A stretch of 64,000 nucleotides of DNA, from assembly GCF_900215295.1 (NCBI RefSeq), contig NZ_OCMF01000001.1:248001-312000 (forward strand), given 5' to 3'. The notes under the pieces were generated by a model. It ran no database searches. It was not told the origin of the DNA and saw only the letters and a list, made by a program, of their open reading frames with translations. The DNA is from Salinimicrobium sediminis (GTDB taxonomy: Bacteria; Bacteroidota; Bacteroidia; Flavobacteriales; Flavobacteriaceae). Position 1 is the first letter of the stretch. Each line of letters begins with the position of its first letter. Both the position numbers and the translations under genes were made by a program. This document shows, piece by piece, positions 8,734 through 18,525 of the stretch.

Positions 8734-9396
8734 ATGAAAAACACACTTATTGCCCCCTCTGTTCTGGCTGCCGACTTTGGAAATCTACAGCGTGATATTG
8801 AAATGATCAACAACAGCGAAGCCGACTGGTTTCATATTGATATCATGGATGGCGTTTTCGTTCCGAATATATCCTACGGTATGCCGGTACTTGATGCCAT
8901 TAAAAGGCATGCCAAAAAGACCATTGATGTACATCTTATGATCATCGATCCCGACAGGTACATCAAGGAATTTGCAGCCCTGGGCGCCAATATTTTGTCA
9001 GTTCATTACGAAGCCTGCACCCACTTACATCGTACCCTGCAAGCTATTAAAGCTGAAGGAATGAAAGCAGGGGTCGCAATAAACCCCCACACTAATGTAA
9101 GTCTGCTGGAAGACACCATTAAAGATATTGATCTGGTTTGCATGATGAGTGTGAATCCCGGTTTTGGCGGGCAGAGCTTCATTGAGAACACCTATAAAAA
9201 GGTACGACAGCTTAAGGAGATCATCAAGCGCAACAACGCCTCTACCCTTATTGAAGTTGACGGTGGAGTAACCAATAAGAATGCCGCTCAACTAGTGGAA
9301 GCAGGAGCCGATGTACTGGTCGCAGGAAGTTTTGTTTTTAAAGCCGAGAATCCCACCCAAACCATAAAAGAACTAAAAGATCTTGTCAATCAATAA
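8734..9396 (+). CDS. rpe: Ribulose-phosphate 3-epimerase
   Basis: Rpe interconverts ribulose 5-phosphate and xylulose 5-phosphate in the pentose phosphate pathway. The 220-residue TIM barrel starts at MKNTLIAPSVLAADF. Metal-binding and catalytic motifs are all visible: HIDIMDG, VHLMI, MSVNPGFGGQ and the phosphate-binding EVDGGV and GADVLVAGS. ATG 8734 was chosen because the upstream TTG at 8704 falls in the promoter. It overlaps the next gene by 14 bases, so the two are co-transcribed. Confidence 0.96.
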   Translation: MKNTLIAPSVLAADFGNLQRDIEMINNSEADWFHIDIMDGVFVPNISYGMPVLDAIKRHAKKTIDVHLMIIDPDRYIKEFAALGANILSVHYEACTHLHRTLQAIKAEGMKAGVAINPHTNVSLLEDTIKDIDLVCMMSVNPGFGGQSFIENTYKKVRQLKEIIKRNNASTLIEVDGGVTNKNAAQLVEAGADVLVAGSFVFKAENPTQTIKELKDLVNQ

Positions 9397-10363
9397 GCAG
9401 GAAGAAATATTTGATATAATTATTGTAGGCGGTGGACCTATTGGAATCGCATGTGCCCTGGAGGCAAAAAAGAAAGGGCTCAAATATGTAATTTTAGAAA
9501 AGGGAACACTCGTAAATTCTCTTTATAATTATCCGTCGAACATGACCTTCTTTTCGACTTCAGAAAAACTGGAACTCGACGAGATCCCTTTTATCAGCAC
9601 TAATCCCAAACCACATAAACAGGAAGCTTTAGAGTACTATAGACGAATAGTCACTTCAAACCATCTTAAAATTAACCTTTTTGAGAAGGCAGAAAGAGTA
9701 GAAACTGAAAGCGGTCAACACATCATAACCACTTCAAAAGCCACCTACACTTCTAAAAATGTTATTATTGCCACCGGTTTTTATGATATCCCGAATTACC
9801 TGAATGTTCCCGGCGAGGACCTGCCAAAAGTGGCTCATTATTATAGAGATCCCCATTTCTATGCCACTCAGAAGACCATAGTTGTTGGCGCCAGCAATTC
9901 GGCCGTAGATGCCGCCTTAGAGATCTACCGCAAAGGCGGGGATGTCACTATGGTGGTTCGCGGGCCGGCAATTGGGGAGCGCGTGAAATATTGGGTTAAA
10001 CCCGATATTGATAACAGGATTGATGAGGGTAGCATTCAAGCAGTATTCAATGCCGAAATTAAAGAGATAAAGGAAAGAGAAGTGGTCATCACCTCGAAAG
10101 AAGGAGATCAAACCATAGAGAACGATTGGGTGCTTCTCCTCACAGGATACCGTCCTAATTTCGAATTTTTGAGGAGAATGGGCATTGAACTCTCTGACGA
10201 CGGAAGAAAGATCCCGCACTACAATTCAGAAACCATGGAGTCAAACGTCAAAGGAATCTACCTAGCAGGAGTCATTTGCGGCGGAATGGAAACTCATAAA
10301 TGGTTTATAGAGAACTCCCGGGTGCATGCGAAAATGATTGTGGAGGATATTGTTAAGAGTTAG
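9383..10363 (+). CDS. ypdA: YpdA-family bacillithiol disulfide reductase
   Basis: YpdA/Bdr is an FAD- and NADPH-dependent reductase that reduces bacillithiol disulfide and so supports thiol redox balance. The 326-residue protein has the FAD dinucleotide motif GGGPIGIACALEA near its N-terminus, the second nucleotide-binding motif VVGASNSAVDAALEIYRKGG (about 174-193) and a C-terminal FAD contact GIYLAGVICGG. It lacks the CxxC of thioredoxin reductases, as expected for YpdA. The start is a TTG at 9383 inside the end of rpe; no ATG lies near, so translation is probably coupled to rpe. The family call is good; bacillithiol use in this organism is inferred. Confidence 0.8.
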   Translation: MSINKQEEIFDIIIVGGGPIGIACALEAKKKGLKYVILEKGTLVNSLYNYPSNMTFFSTSEKLELDEIPFISTNPKPHKQEALEYYRRIVTSNHLKINLFEKAERVETESGQHIITTSKATYTSKNVIIATGFYDIPNYLNVPGEDLPKVAHYYRDPHFYATQKTIVVGASNSAVDAALEIYRKGGDVTMVVRGPAIGERVKYWVKPDIDNRIDEGSIQAVFNAEIKEIKEREVVITSKEGDQTIENDWVLLLTGYRPNFEFLRRMGIELSDDGRKIPHYNSETMESNVKGIYLAGVICGGMETHKWFIENSRVHAKMIVEDIVKS

Positions 10364-10653
10364 GAGTTCAGGTTATTAGGCTTTTAGCTATTGTTGGCCG
10401 TTAGCTTTTAGCTTTTCCCCTTTTCCATTGCCACTTTTCCATTCTTTTTGTTGTTTCGAAGGAGCTTTTTCGCGACTGAGGAATCTCTTTTATTTTTTAA
10501 AATTTCCTTAGAACCAACTTTTAGAGGATAATTTTTTTAGGCGCGACTGCATACTAGGTACTGCTTACTGCCGGCTTAAAATAAGAAAGCCCTGAATTTC
10601 TCCGGAGCTTTCTGCTTCTAACTACTAATCCAAATATTAGTAATTCATCTATA
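10364..10653. other. Intergenic region with simple repeats, no gene seen
   Basis: The gap holds imperfect repeats of TTAGCTTTTAGC type (about 10380-10415), an element resembling the interspersed TTCG...ACTGAGGAATCTC sequences common in this group (about 10456-10492), and the terminator of the large minus-strand gene. Confidence 0.4.
10578..10613 (-). terminator. Probable terminator of the large YDG/MBG-repeat gene
   Basis: AGAAAGC (10584-10590) pairs with GCTTTCT (10607-10613), extended by further pairs inside. Read on the minus strand it is followed by TTATTTT. It lies 41 bases past the stop codon. Confidence 0.6.
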
Positions 10654-13600
10654 TTAATCTATAATTATTTGTTTGGTAAAGATTTGACCATTGCTGGCAC
10701 TAACTTTCACAAAGTAACTGCCCCCGGGGAGTCCGTCCCTGTTCAAGGTAACTTCATTCACCTGGTTTGCTGTCACTTTTCCATTGAAAAGGCCTGCTAC
10801 CTTACGATTACTGAAGTCAAAGACCTCTACCATCGCGCTTGCATCTGTATTAAATGTGAATCTAACTAAAGCTTCTGTACTTACCGGGTTTGGAGAAACA
10901 CTCATGGAAGTCAGGATCTCCACCACAGGTTCGAAGGTTTGGGCTACAGTGGCTTCTTGTTGAGCTTTTTGACTGCCGCCACCTTTAACTTCATGTATAA
11001 CGATGGAACCACCTCCTAAGATAGAAGCTTCATTAGAGTTTTCATCAGCTCCTAAGCCGTTGTCATACACTACCCCTTGTTCTCCCCAAATTTTTATCCG
11101 GAACCTGTCTGAAGTAGTACCATTGTTCCAGTTCCCGTCGAAAGCTACCAGGGTGAATTTGTAAGAGCCTGTACCATTTATGGTTCCCTGTCCGCGATAA
11201 GTTGCCTTACCGCCGGAAATCACCAGAGAACCAGATTCGTGAAGCTGACTTTTAAAGTTAAGTTCACCTGCCTTAAACTGGAATTCGGTATTTCCCTCTA
11301 CTTCATTAGTCGCTGTCTTACCTTTTTTATACTTAGCCACAAATCCAAAGTTGGCTTTACCTTCCAGTGTTGCATCTGCAACATAGGCCCCGGCAGGCGA
11401 CCAGATCCAACCTCCCCCGGTTACAAATCCGGCACTTGGATCATAAACAGGTAAGTAAGCTACAGATTCGGAACATCCTCCACCGGCAACGGCTGTTACT
11501 TTATAGACTTTGACATCCGGAACAGACACATTTGACAAAATGGCGACTCCATTTACATCTGTCCACGCGATTTTTGATGATGTGAGTTCATTATCAAAGT
11601 AGAACTTCACTACCACACCTTCTACTGGTACTTCATTTAAATCTTGTACTGTTGCTCTTAAAGTAGCAGTTGAACCAATGGCAACCGGATTGCTGCTTGC
11701 ACTGGCGTCGATGGTTACTCCTTTGATCTCAAATTTATCAGATGCTCCTAAGTTTAGAGAGTAATTACCCCCGGCACTTAAATCTCCCAATATATAGGTA
11801 TAGAAACCAACTCCCTCACCTTCTTCTCTTCCCAATGAACCTGTAAACGAATTACCTTCTATTAGTGTTTCGCTCGGGGTGTAGGTAAATGTTGGATCGT
11901 CCTGACCGCAGAATTTGGATTGATATGCAACTGGAGTGATAATAATTGAACGTGAAGAAATATTCGCACTGGTTGTCGCTGTGTTGTTGGTCAGGTTATA
12001 GTTACCTGCATCATCACCACTGATCGTAATACCCGATACAGAAACTTCAATTCCATCAGCTACATTAGCATCAGCAAAGCTGGCTGAAGTATAATCAGCA
12101 GTTACAGCATCATCCGTAAGCGCATCAGTAGAAAGATTCACAGTGGCATTTGTTGTTCCATCGTAAGTCTTATTAATGCCGCTGGCTAATACTACCAGGT
12201 CTTTTGCAGTGATATCTGCAGTGGCAGTTCCATTGATGGTAGACAGACTATAGTTATTGGCATCTGCACCTCCACTGATCACAATGGAAGTGTAGTTTAC
12301 ATCCTTTCCTGTATTAACATTCTTGTCTTCAAAGGCTACTGAATAATCAAATTCCAGGTCATCTCCAGTTACACGGTTATCATCAAAACCATCTCCGGTT
12401 ACTGAAGTAGTTCCATCGTAAGTCTTGCTGTCTGCAACAAAATTGCTTAGAACCAGAGCCCTGGCAGAAATATCCGCTTTGGCAGTTCCACTGGTTGTAG
12501 ACAGACTATAGTTATTTGCATCTGCTCCTCCACTGATCACAATGGAAGTGAAGCTTACATCCTTGCCTGTATCAACATTTTCGTCCTCAAAGGCTACGGA
12601 ATAACCAAATTCCAGGTCATCTCCACTTACACGGTCATCTCCAAAACCATCTCCGGTTACTGAAGTAGTTCCATCGTAAGTCTTGCTGTCTGCAACAAAA
12701 TTACTTAGAACAAGAGCCCTGGCTGTAATATCTGCAGTGGTAGTTCCAACCGAAGTCAGGTTGTAGTTACCAGCATCATCTCCTGATAATACCATACCTG
12801 AAGCAGTGACTACCTTACCAACTCCAACATTCTTGTCTGCAAAAGCAGCGGATCCTCCGGTTAAGGAAACATCATCGCCAACAACAGCACCATTCAATGT
12901 CTGGTCAACAACTTCGGCAACAGCGTAACCATCATAAACCTTGTCATTGGCAGTGAAGTTTCCGGTGATAGCCAAAGCAGTAATATCTGCCGTAGTAGTT
13001 CCAACAGAAGTCAGGCTGTAGTTACCAGCATCATCTCCTGATAATACCATACCTGAAGCGGTGACTACTTTATCAACTCCAACATTCTTATCTGCAAAAG
13101 CAGCGGATCCTCCGGTTAAGGAAACATCATCGCCACCAACAGCACCATTCAATGTCTGGTCAACAACTTCGGCAACAGCGTCACCATCATAAACTTTGTC
13201 ATTAGCAGTGAAGTTTCCGGTGATAGCCAAAGCAGTAATATCTGCAGTGGTAGTTCCAACCGAAGTAAGGCTGTAGTTATCAGCATCGTCTCCTGATAGT
13301 ACCATACCTGAAGCAATGACTACTTTATCAACTCCAACATTCTTATCTACAAAAGCAGCGGATCCTCGGGATAAGGAAACATCATCGCCAACAACAGCAC
13401 CATTCAATGTCTGGTCAACAACTTCGGCAACAGCGTCACCATCGTAAACCTTGTCATTGGCGGTGAAGTTTCCGGTGATAGCCAAAGCAATAATATCTGC
13501 CGTTGTAGTTTCAATGGAAGTCAGGCTATAGTTACCAGCATCATCTCCATCCAGGAACATATCTGAGGCAGTGACTACTTTATCAACTCCAACATTCTTA

Positions 13601-15765
13601 TCTGCAAAAGCAGCGGATCCTCCGGTTAAGGAAACATCATCGCCAACAACAGCACCATTCAATGTCTGGTCAACAACTTCGGCAACAGCGTCACCATCAT
13701 AAACCTTGTCATTGGCAGTGAAGTTTCCGGTGATAGCCAAAGCAGTAATATCTGCCGTTGTATTTCCAGAAATTGCTGCAAGGCTGTAGTTGTTTTGATC
13801 GGCTCCACCGGAGATGGAAATATTGCTGAAGTTCACATCTTTACCAGTAGCAACATTCTTGTCCACAAAGGCAACATTATAGGTGAATTCCAATTCATCG
13901 TTTGCTACACGGTCATCATCAAAACCATCTCCGGTTACTGAAGTAGTTCCATCGTAGTTTTTATCATCTGCAATGAAATTACTTAGAAAAAGTGCCCTGG
14001 CAGTAATATCAGCTGTAGCTGTTCCCGATGTGGTCGAAAGACTGTAGTTGTTTTGATCGGCTCCACCGGAGATCACAATACTGCTGAAGTTTACATCTTT
14101 ACCAGTAGCAACATTCTTGTCTGCAAAGGCAACATCATAACTGAAAGTTAGCTCATCACCCGCCACACGGTCATCATCAAAATCATCTCCGGTTACTGAA
14201 GTATTTCCATCATAGGTCTTATCATCGGCAACAAAATTGCTCAAAACAAGAGCCCTGGCAGTAATATCAGCTGTAGCTGTTCCCAATGTGGTCGAAAGAC
14301 TGTAGTTGTTTTGATCGGCTCCACCGGAGATCACAATACTGCTGAAGTTTACATCTTTACCAGTAGCAACATTCTTGTCTGCAAAGGCAACATCATAACT
14401 GAAAGTTAGCTCATCACCCGCTACACGGTCATCATCAAAACCATCTCCGGTTGCTGAAGTAGTTCCATTATAGGTTTTATCATCGGCAACAAAATTGCTC
14501 AAAACAAGAGCCCTGGCAGTAATATCCGCTGTGGCAGTTTCAACCGAAGTAAGGCTGTAGTTATCAGCATCAACCCCATCCAAGTACAAATCTGAGGCAG
14601 TAACTGTTTTACCAGCACCAATATTCTTACCTGTAAAAGCAGCTGTACCACCGGTCAATGAAACAGCATCACTACCAATTACACCTGTTAAAGACCTGCC
14701 TGTTATAGTGGCACTAGTACTTCCATCATAGACTTTATCTTCAGCAATAAAAGAACCTGTTATTTCTTTTTTATTAATCTCCAAAGTAGCAGCATTACTT
14801 TCTGCAGGCGCCCCACAATTCCCGATTACTACAGCTCTGTATTGATAACCACTCATTTCCACTCCAGGCTTTGCCACATTTAAAGTAGCTGTACCCGTTC
14901 CGGAATAAATAGAATTGTCAGTAATATTGGTGAATCCACCGCCTGTATTGACCTGCCATTGATAACTCACAGCACCAACAGCCCCAATTGAAAAACTTGT
15001 ATTTTGCCCATAAGTTAGTGAAGAACTTACTGGTTGTGAATTAATACCAAAATTAGAAACTGTAAAACCAGCATTTTGTATTAAATAATCATTCTGGCTT
15101 GCAGATGCCCAGACAGTAAAATTAGGAGAACTTCCAACCATAGCGGTTCCTGAAATCCGCAATTTAATATTGGCAGATTCATTCTTGTCTAAAGCAACAG
15201 AGGTAATCTCAGAGGAAAAAGTACTATTTGAGAAAAACTTTGCAGTTAGACCAGAAGGAAGATTTGTTACAGAAAGAGAAATTGCTTGAGAGTTATTGGC
15301 TCCCTGATTTGTTCTCCCTACCTGTACATCATACACTACTGAAATAGGGTTAACGACGCAACTTGGACTTTGGTTATTTACTATAAGAGATTGTACAATA
15401 GGAGCATCAGTAAAAAACACAGTATCCGTACTGCCTGAACTTAATCCTGTTGCAGTCAGTTGAAAAGAAACTCCAAAGTGACTCCAATCAAATATAAATT
15501 CGTCGTTGTAGATATTTCCATTAGAGTCCGCCTGAGCATACAAAACGTATTCACCCACATTTGGTGATTCTTCAATGATTTTAAGTTCAACTGTTTCTCC
15601 GACCTCCCAGTTAAAACCGGAAATTTCGAGAACATCACCCGGGTAATAATCCCCTTTGTCGGTCAAAACCGTCTGCCCCACCACCGTCGTTGCCGAAAGC
15701 GTTAAGATCATTAGCAACAGCCATAACCGTGTTGCTCCGGTAAATTGGAGTAAAAATTCACGCAT
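10654..15765 (-). CDS. Giant exported YDG/MBG-repeat protein with type IX secretion C-terminal domain
   Basis: The protein has 1703 residues. A signal peptide (about 1-30, ending VVGQ) is followed by a non-repetitive part with Ig-like features (about 31-330). Eleven YDG/MBG repeats of about 85 residues then run to about residue 1270, each with a K-x-YDG motif and a closing D-NY-L...TADI pattern. Two alternating types are visible, one with ...GDGFDDDRV... and one with ...VVDQTLNGAV.... Next come an MBG_2-like domain (YQSKFCGQDDPTFTY), a bacterial Ig-like domain, a C-terminal module with FVTGGGWIWSP, and a type IX sorting domain (MSVSPNPVSTEALVRFTF to the end). It is probably a surface or secreted adhesive filament; its partner is unknown. 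Confidence 0.85.
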   Translation of the reverse strand: MREFLLQFTGATRLWLLLMILTLSATTVVGQTVLTDKGDYYPGDVLEISGFNWEVGETVELKIIEESPNVGEYVLYAQADSNGNIYNDEFIFDWSHFGVSFQLTATGLSSGSTDTVFFTDAPIVQSLIVNNQSPSCVVNPISVVYDVQVGRTNQGANNSQAISLSVTNLPSGLTAKFFSNSTFSSEITSVALDKNESANIKLRISGTAMVGSSPNFTVWASASQNDYLIQNAGFTVSNFGINSQPVSSSLTYGQNTSFSIGAVGAVSYQWQVNTGGGFTNITDNSIYSGTGTATLNVAKPGVEMSGYQYRAVVIGNCGAPAESNAATLEINKKEITGSFIAEDKVYDGSTSATITGRSLTGVIGSDAVSLTGGTAAFTGKNIGAGKTVTASDLYLDGVDADNYSLTSVETATADITARALVLSNFVADDKTYNGTTSATGDGFDDDRVAGDELTFSYDVAFADKNVATGKDVNFSSIVISGGADQNNYSLSTTLGTATADITARALVLSNFVADDKTYDGNTSVTGDDFDDDRVAGDELTFSYDVAFADKNVATGKDVNFSSIVISGGADQNNYSLSTTSGTATADITARALFLSNFIADDKNYDGTTSVTGDGFDDDRVANDELEFTYNVAFVDKNVATGKDVNFSNISISGGADQNNYSLAAISGNTTADITALAITGNFTANDKVYDGDAVAEVVDQTLNGAVVGDDVSLTGGSAAFADKNVGVDKVVTASDMFLDGDDAGNYSLTSIETTTADIIALAITGNFTANDKVYDGDAVAEVVDQTLNGAVVGDDVSLSRGSAAFVDKNVGVDKVVIASGMVLSGDDADNYSLTSVGTTTADITALAITGNFTANDKVYDGDAVAEVVDQTLNGAVGGDDVSLTGGSAAFADKNVGVDKVVTASGMVLSGDDAGNYSLTSVGTTTADITALAITGNFTANDKVYDGYAVAEVVDQTLNGAVVGDDVSLTGGSAAFADKNVGVGKVVTASGMVLSGDDAGNYNLTSVGTTTADITARALVLSNFVADSKTYDGTTSVTGDGFGDDRVSGDDLEFGYSVAFEDENVDTGKDVSFTSIVISGGADANNYSLSTTSGTAKADISARALVLSNFVADSKTYDGTTSVTGDGFDDNRVTGDDLEFDYSVAFEDKNVNTGKDVNYTSIVISGGADANNYSLSTINGTATADITAKDLVVLASGINKTYDGTTNATVNLSTDALTDDAVTADYTSASFADANVADGIEVSVSGITISGDDAGNYNLTNNTATTSANISSRSIIITPVAYQSKFCGQDDPTFTYTPSETLIEGNSFTGSLGREEGEGVGFYTYILGDLSAGGNYSLNLGASDKFEIKGVTIDASASSNPVAIGSTATLRATVQDLNEVPVEGVVVKFYFDNELTSSKIAWTDVNGVAILSNVSVPDVKVYKVTAVAGGGCSESVAYLPVYDPSAGFVTGGGWIWSPAGAYVADATLEGKANFGFVAKYKKGKTATNEVEGNTEFQFKAGELNFKSQLHESGSLVISGGKATYRGQGTINGTGSYKFTLVAFDGNWNNGTTSDRFRIKIWGEQGVVYDNGLGADENSNEASILGGGSIVIHEVKGGGSQKAQQEATVAQTFEPVVEILTSMSVSPNPVSTEALVRFTFNTDASAMVEVFDFSNRKVAGLFNGKVTANQVNEVTLNRDGLPGGSYFVKVSASNGQIFTKQIIID
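11950..14775 (-). repeat. Array of 11 YDG/MBG coding repeats; four near-identical 255-bp copies
   Basis: The repeats lie in frame inside the large gene. Copies 5 to 8 repeat with an exact period of 255 bp: the marker GCCAAAGCA recurs at 12971, 13226, 13481 and 13736. These four copies differ at only a few positions, whereas copies 1-4 and 9-11 have diverged more. This points to recent expansion of the central block. Confidence 0.85.
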
Positions 15766-16300
15766 ATCAATAAGTATTAAAAATGAACAAATTATGGAGA
15801 TATCCAGGTAGGGATGGATAGCTTTTACACTACTTGAGGGGGAAAGTATGTCTCACGCACTTTATCAAATCCTTAACAGATTTGTTAAAACAGCACCAGT
15901 ACGGGAGAGCTAATTAAAGTCATTTTTTACAACTGTAGAAGAAGATAGGGATAATTTCTATCAAGAGTAAAACTCCATCGATAAAGAGTCTAATTGATTG
16001 AAAAATAATAAATAATGATGCTAATATTTATAAGAAACACCTACAAGAAAGTGGGTTTTAGAGATCATTTTTCAAAGCTTAAAAATGCTAAAGTCAGCAG
16101 CAGAGGCTGCTGAGGAATTTATAAAAGTTTTAGATTCATAGTAGCGGGTTTCCAGTTCCCTAATGCCTTATTGAGAGAGCAGTTCTCAGGTACATGGCTT
16201 GAAAGAAAATTACGCAAAATTTAAAATAATTATCTATTCCTGATCACTGATCGCTGTCCCCAGACCCCCACTTCTACCTTCGTCCTTCAAAAATCTAACT
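15766..16300. other. 535-bp intergenic region; two inverted repeats, no gene seen
   Basis: An inverted repeat TTAACA-gatt-TGTTAA (15873-15888) lies about 110 bases before the start of the giant gene and could be an operator. A hairpin TCAGCAGC-agag-GCTGCTGA (16094-16113) lies further away. A short TGATCACTGATC-type repeat is at 16242-16253. No convincing TAnnTTTG promoter for the giant gene was found and no long frame with coding character was seen. Confidence 0.4.
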
Positions 16301-18427
16301 TCAATCAATCATCGACAATTGTATCCTCTTCCTGGCCTCATCCACCTCCATCACGGTTACCTGTACGTGCTGATGTAATTTTACGACCGAATTTACATCA
16401 CTCACGAATTCATTTTTCAATTTTGAGATATGTAAGAGTCCACTTTCTTTGATGCCGATATCCACAAAACAACCAAAATTGGTGATGTTATTGACGATTC
16501 CCGGCAGCTTCATCCCGGGCTGGAGATCCTTAATAGTTTTTACATTGGGATCAAACTCAAAAACTTTGGCTGACTTCCGGGGATCTACTCCCGGTTTTTC
16601 AAGTTCCCTAAGAATATCATTAATTGTTGGTAATCCTACAGCGTCAGAAATGTAATTTTCAGGAGTAATTTTGGAAATGAGCTCTTTGTTGCCCACGAGT
16701 TCCTTCAGCGGCACCTTAAGATCACCTGCCATTTTTTCAACCAGGGAGTAACTTTCGGGATGGACGGCAGAATTGTCCAGCGGATTTTCAGAAGCAGGGA
16801 TCCTGAGGAATCCTGCGGCTTGTTCAAAAGCCTTGGCTCCCAACCGCGAAACCTTCAGCAGCTCCGGCCGGGAGGAGAATTCCCCGTTTTCGCTTCGATA
16901 AGCTATTATATTTTCAGCTAAAGCAGGTCCAATTCCGGAGACATAGCTCAACAGCGGGGCACTTGCGGTGTTAAGGTTCACTCCTATTGAATTAACACAG
17001 CTCTCCACCACACGATCCAGTTCATTCTTTAGCTTTGTTTGATCCACATCATGTTGATATTGACCTACTCCAATCGCTTTTGGATCGATCTTCACCAATT
17101 CGGCCAAGGGATCTGCAAGGCGGCGGCCAATAGAAACCGCACCCCGTACTGTGACGTCAAAAGTGGGAAATTCTGCCCGTGCTATTTTGGAAGCCGAATA
17201 CACCGAAGCCCCTGCTTCATTTACAACAAACACCTGTACATCCCTGTCAAAACGTATGTTTTTAATGAAGAATTCCGTTTCTCTGGAGGCAGTCCCGTTT
17301 CCTATGGCGATAGCTTCGATATTATAGGCATTGACCAGGGATTTCACCTTTTTTGAAGCCATAGCTATCTCTTTTTGCGGCGGATGCGGATAGATGGTCT
17401 CATTGTGCTGCAGCTCTCCTTTCTCATCCAAGCAAACTAATTTGCAACCAGATTTAAAGCCGGGATCAAGTGCCAGAATTCTTTTGGAGCCTAATGGCGG
17501 TGCAAGCAGCAACTGGCGAAGATTATCGGCAAAGACCTTAATAGCATCCTCATCGGCTTTTTCTTTGGCTGCCGCCACTGCTTCATTGGAGAGAGCAGGT
17601 AAAAGCAGCCTTTTTAAGGCATCTTCAACAGCTTCTTCTAAGTATGGAGTACTGGAATTGCGTTGAGGCTTCAGAACGAATCCATTCACGATCCTTACCA
17701 CCTCTTCCTGCTCCACCTCAATTTTCACCCTCACAAAGCCTTCTTTTTCTGCGCGAAGAATGGCCAACAGCCGGTGGGAAGGAATAAACTTCAGTTTCTC
17801 CTCCCATTCAAAATAATTTTGATATTTCTGCGCCTCCTCCTCTTCAGCCTTCTTTTTCACCACCTTGGAGGAGATCATTGCCTTTTGCTGAAACAGCTTC
17901 CGCAGCCGGGTTCTTACTGCCTGATTTTCATTGATCCATTCTGCAGCAATATCTTTAGCCCCGCTAAGGGCTTCTTGAGCAGAAGTAACCTGCTTAGCTA
18001 CAAATCTTTCCGCAGCAGTTTTAATGTTTGGCGAGTTTTGAGCCATCAGCATTTTCGCAAGGGGTTCCAATCCCAGTTCGCGCGCGATATCGGCCTTTGT
18101 CTTTCGCTTCTTTTTGAATGGAAGGTAAAGGTCCTCCAGTTGAACAAGATCTTTAGCACCTGTAATTTTTGCTTCCAGTTCAGGTGTTAAAGCTTCCTGT
18201 TCAGCAATAGCTTTCAAGACTGCTTTTTTACGCTTCTCAAGTTCTTCAAATTCGGTTTTAAACTTGAGGATATCTGCGATCTGCACCTCATCAAGATTGC
18301 CTGTCATTTCCTTCCTGTAGCGCGAAATAAAAGGAATGGTTGCATCTTCTGCCAGCAGTTGCAGGGTGTTTTGAACACTTTTTTCCGAAAGGGTGGTGCG
18401 GGCAAGAATGAATGCAGTCGTTGTCAT
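16301..18427 (-). CDS. tex: Tex-family S1 RNA-binding protein
   Basis: Tex is a cytoplasmic nucleic-acid-binding protein related to eukaryotic Spt6; it binds RNA and affects transcription and stress survival, though its exact task is unclear. At 708 residues it has the usual order: N-terminal helical region with FISRYRKEMTGNLDE and DLYLPFKKKRKTKA, a YqgF/RNase H-like domain (ILALDPGFKSGCKLVCLD), helix-hairpin-helix motifs (SYVSGIGPALAENIIAYR) and a C-terminal S1 domain (GMKLPGIVNNITNFGCFVDI). A TATCTTTG element lies 25 bases upstream of the ATG. Confidence 0.93.
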   Translation of the reverse strand: MTTTAFILARTTLSEKSVQNTLQLLAEDATIPFISRYRKEMTGNLDEVQIADILKFKTEFEELEKRKKAVLKAIAEQEALTPELEAKITGAKDLVQLEDLYLPFKKKRKTKADIARELGLEPLAKMLMAQNSPNIKTAAERFVAKQVTSAQEALSGAKDIAAEWINENQAVRTRLRKLFQQKAMISSKVVKKKAEEEEAQKYQNYFEWEEKLKFIPSHRLLAILRAEKEGFVRVKIEVEQEEVVRIVNGFVLKPQRNSSTPYLEEAVEDALKRLLLPALSNEAVAAAKEKADEDAIKVFADNLRQLLLAPPLGSKRILALDPGFKSGCKLVCLDEKGELQHNETIYPHPPQKEIAMASKKVKSLVNAYNIEAIAIGNGTASRETEFFIKNIRFDRDVQVFVVNEAGASVYSASKIARAEFPTFDVTVRGAVSIGRRLADPLAELVKIDPKAIGVGQYQHDVDQTKLKNELDRVVESCVNSIGVNLNTASAPLLSYVSGIGPALAENIIAYRSENGEFSSRPELLKVSRLGAKAFEQAAGFLRIPASENPLDNSAVHPESYSLVEKMAGDLKVPLKELVGNKELISKITPENYISDAVGLPTINDILRELEKPGVDPRKSAKVFEFDPNVKTIKDLQPGMKLPGIVNNITNFGCFVDIGIKESGLLHISKLKNEFVSDVNSVVKLHQHVQVTVMEVDEARKRIQLSMID

Positions 18428-18451
18428 GGATTTCTTCTGAAGTTATTTGGG

Positions 18452-18459
18452 CAAAGATA
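18452..18459 (-). promoter_or_regulatory. Promoter -7 element of tex
   Basis: On the minus strand the sequence reads TATCTTTG, matching TAnnTTTG, 25 bases before the tex ATG. No clear -33 TTG was seen at the usual distance. Confidence 0.5.
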
Positions 18460-18470
18460 AAACCTTGAAC

Positions 18471-18502
18471 AAAAAAAGCCTTCCGAAAAACTTCAGAAGG
18501 CT
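18471..18502 (-). terminator. Rho-independent terminator of the 120-residue unknown gene
   Basis: AGCCTTC pairs with GAAGGCT across 18477-18502, with further pairs inside. On the minus strand it is followed by seven T. It lies between the unknown gene and tex, so tex needs its own promoter. Confidence 0.75.
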
Positions 18503-18525
18503 ATATATTTAAACAGATGGTCTTA

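Noticed and set aside
11950-14775. CRISPR array or satellite DNA
   Set aside because: The 255-bp units are in frame, code for YDG/MBG domains and have no spacer structure.
17663-18190. Plus-strand 175-residue frame
   Set aside because: It is the complement of tex with no family features; tex is well supported.
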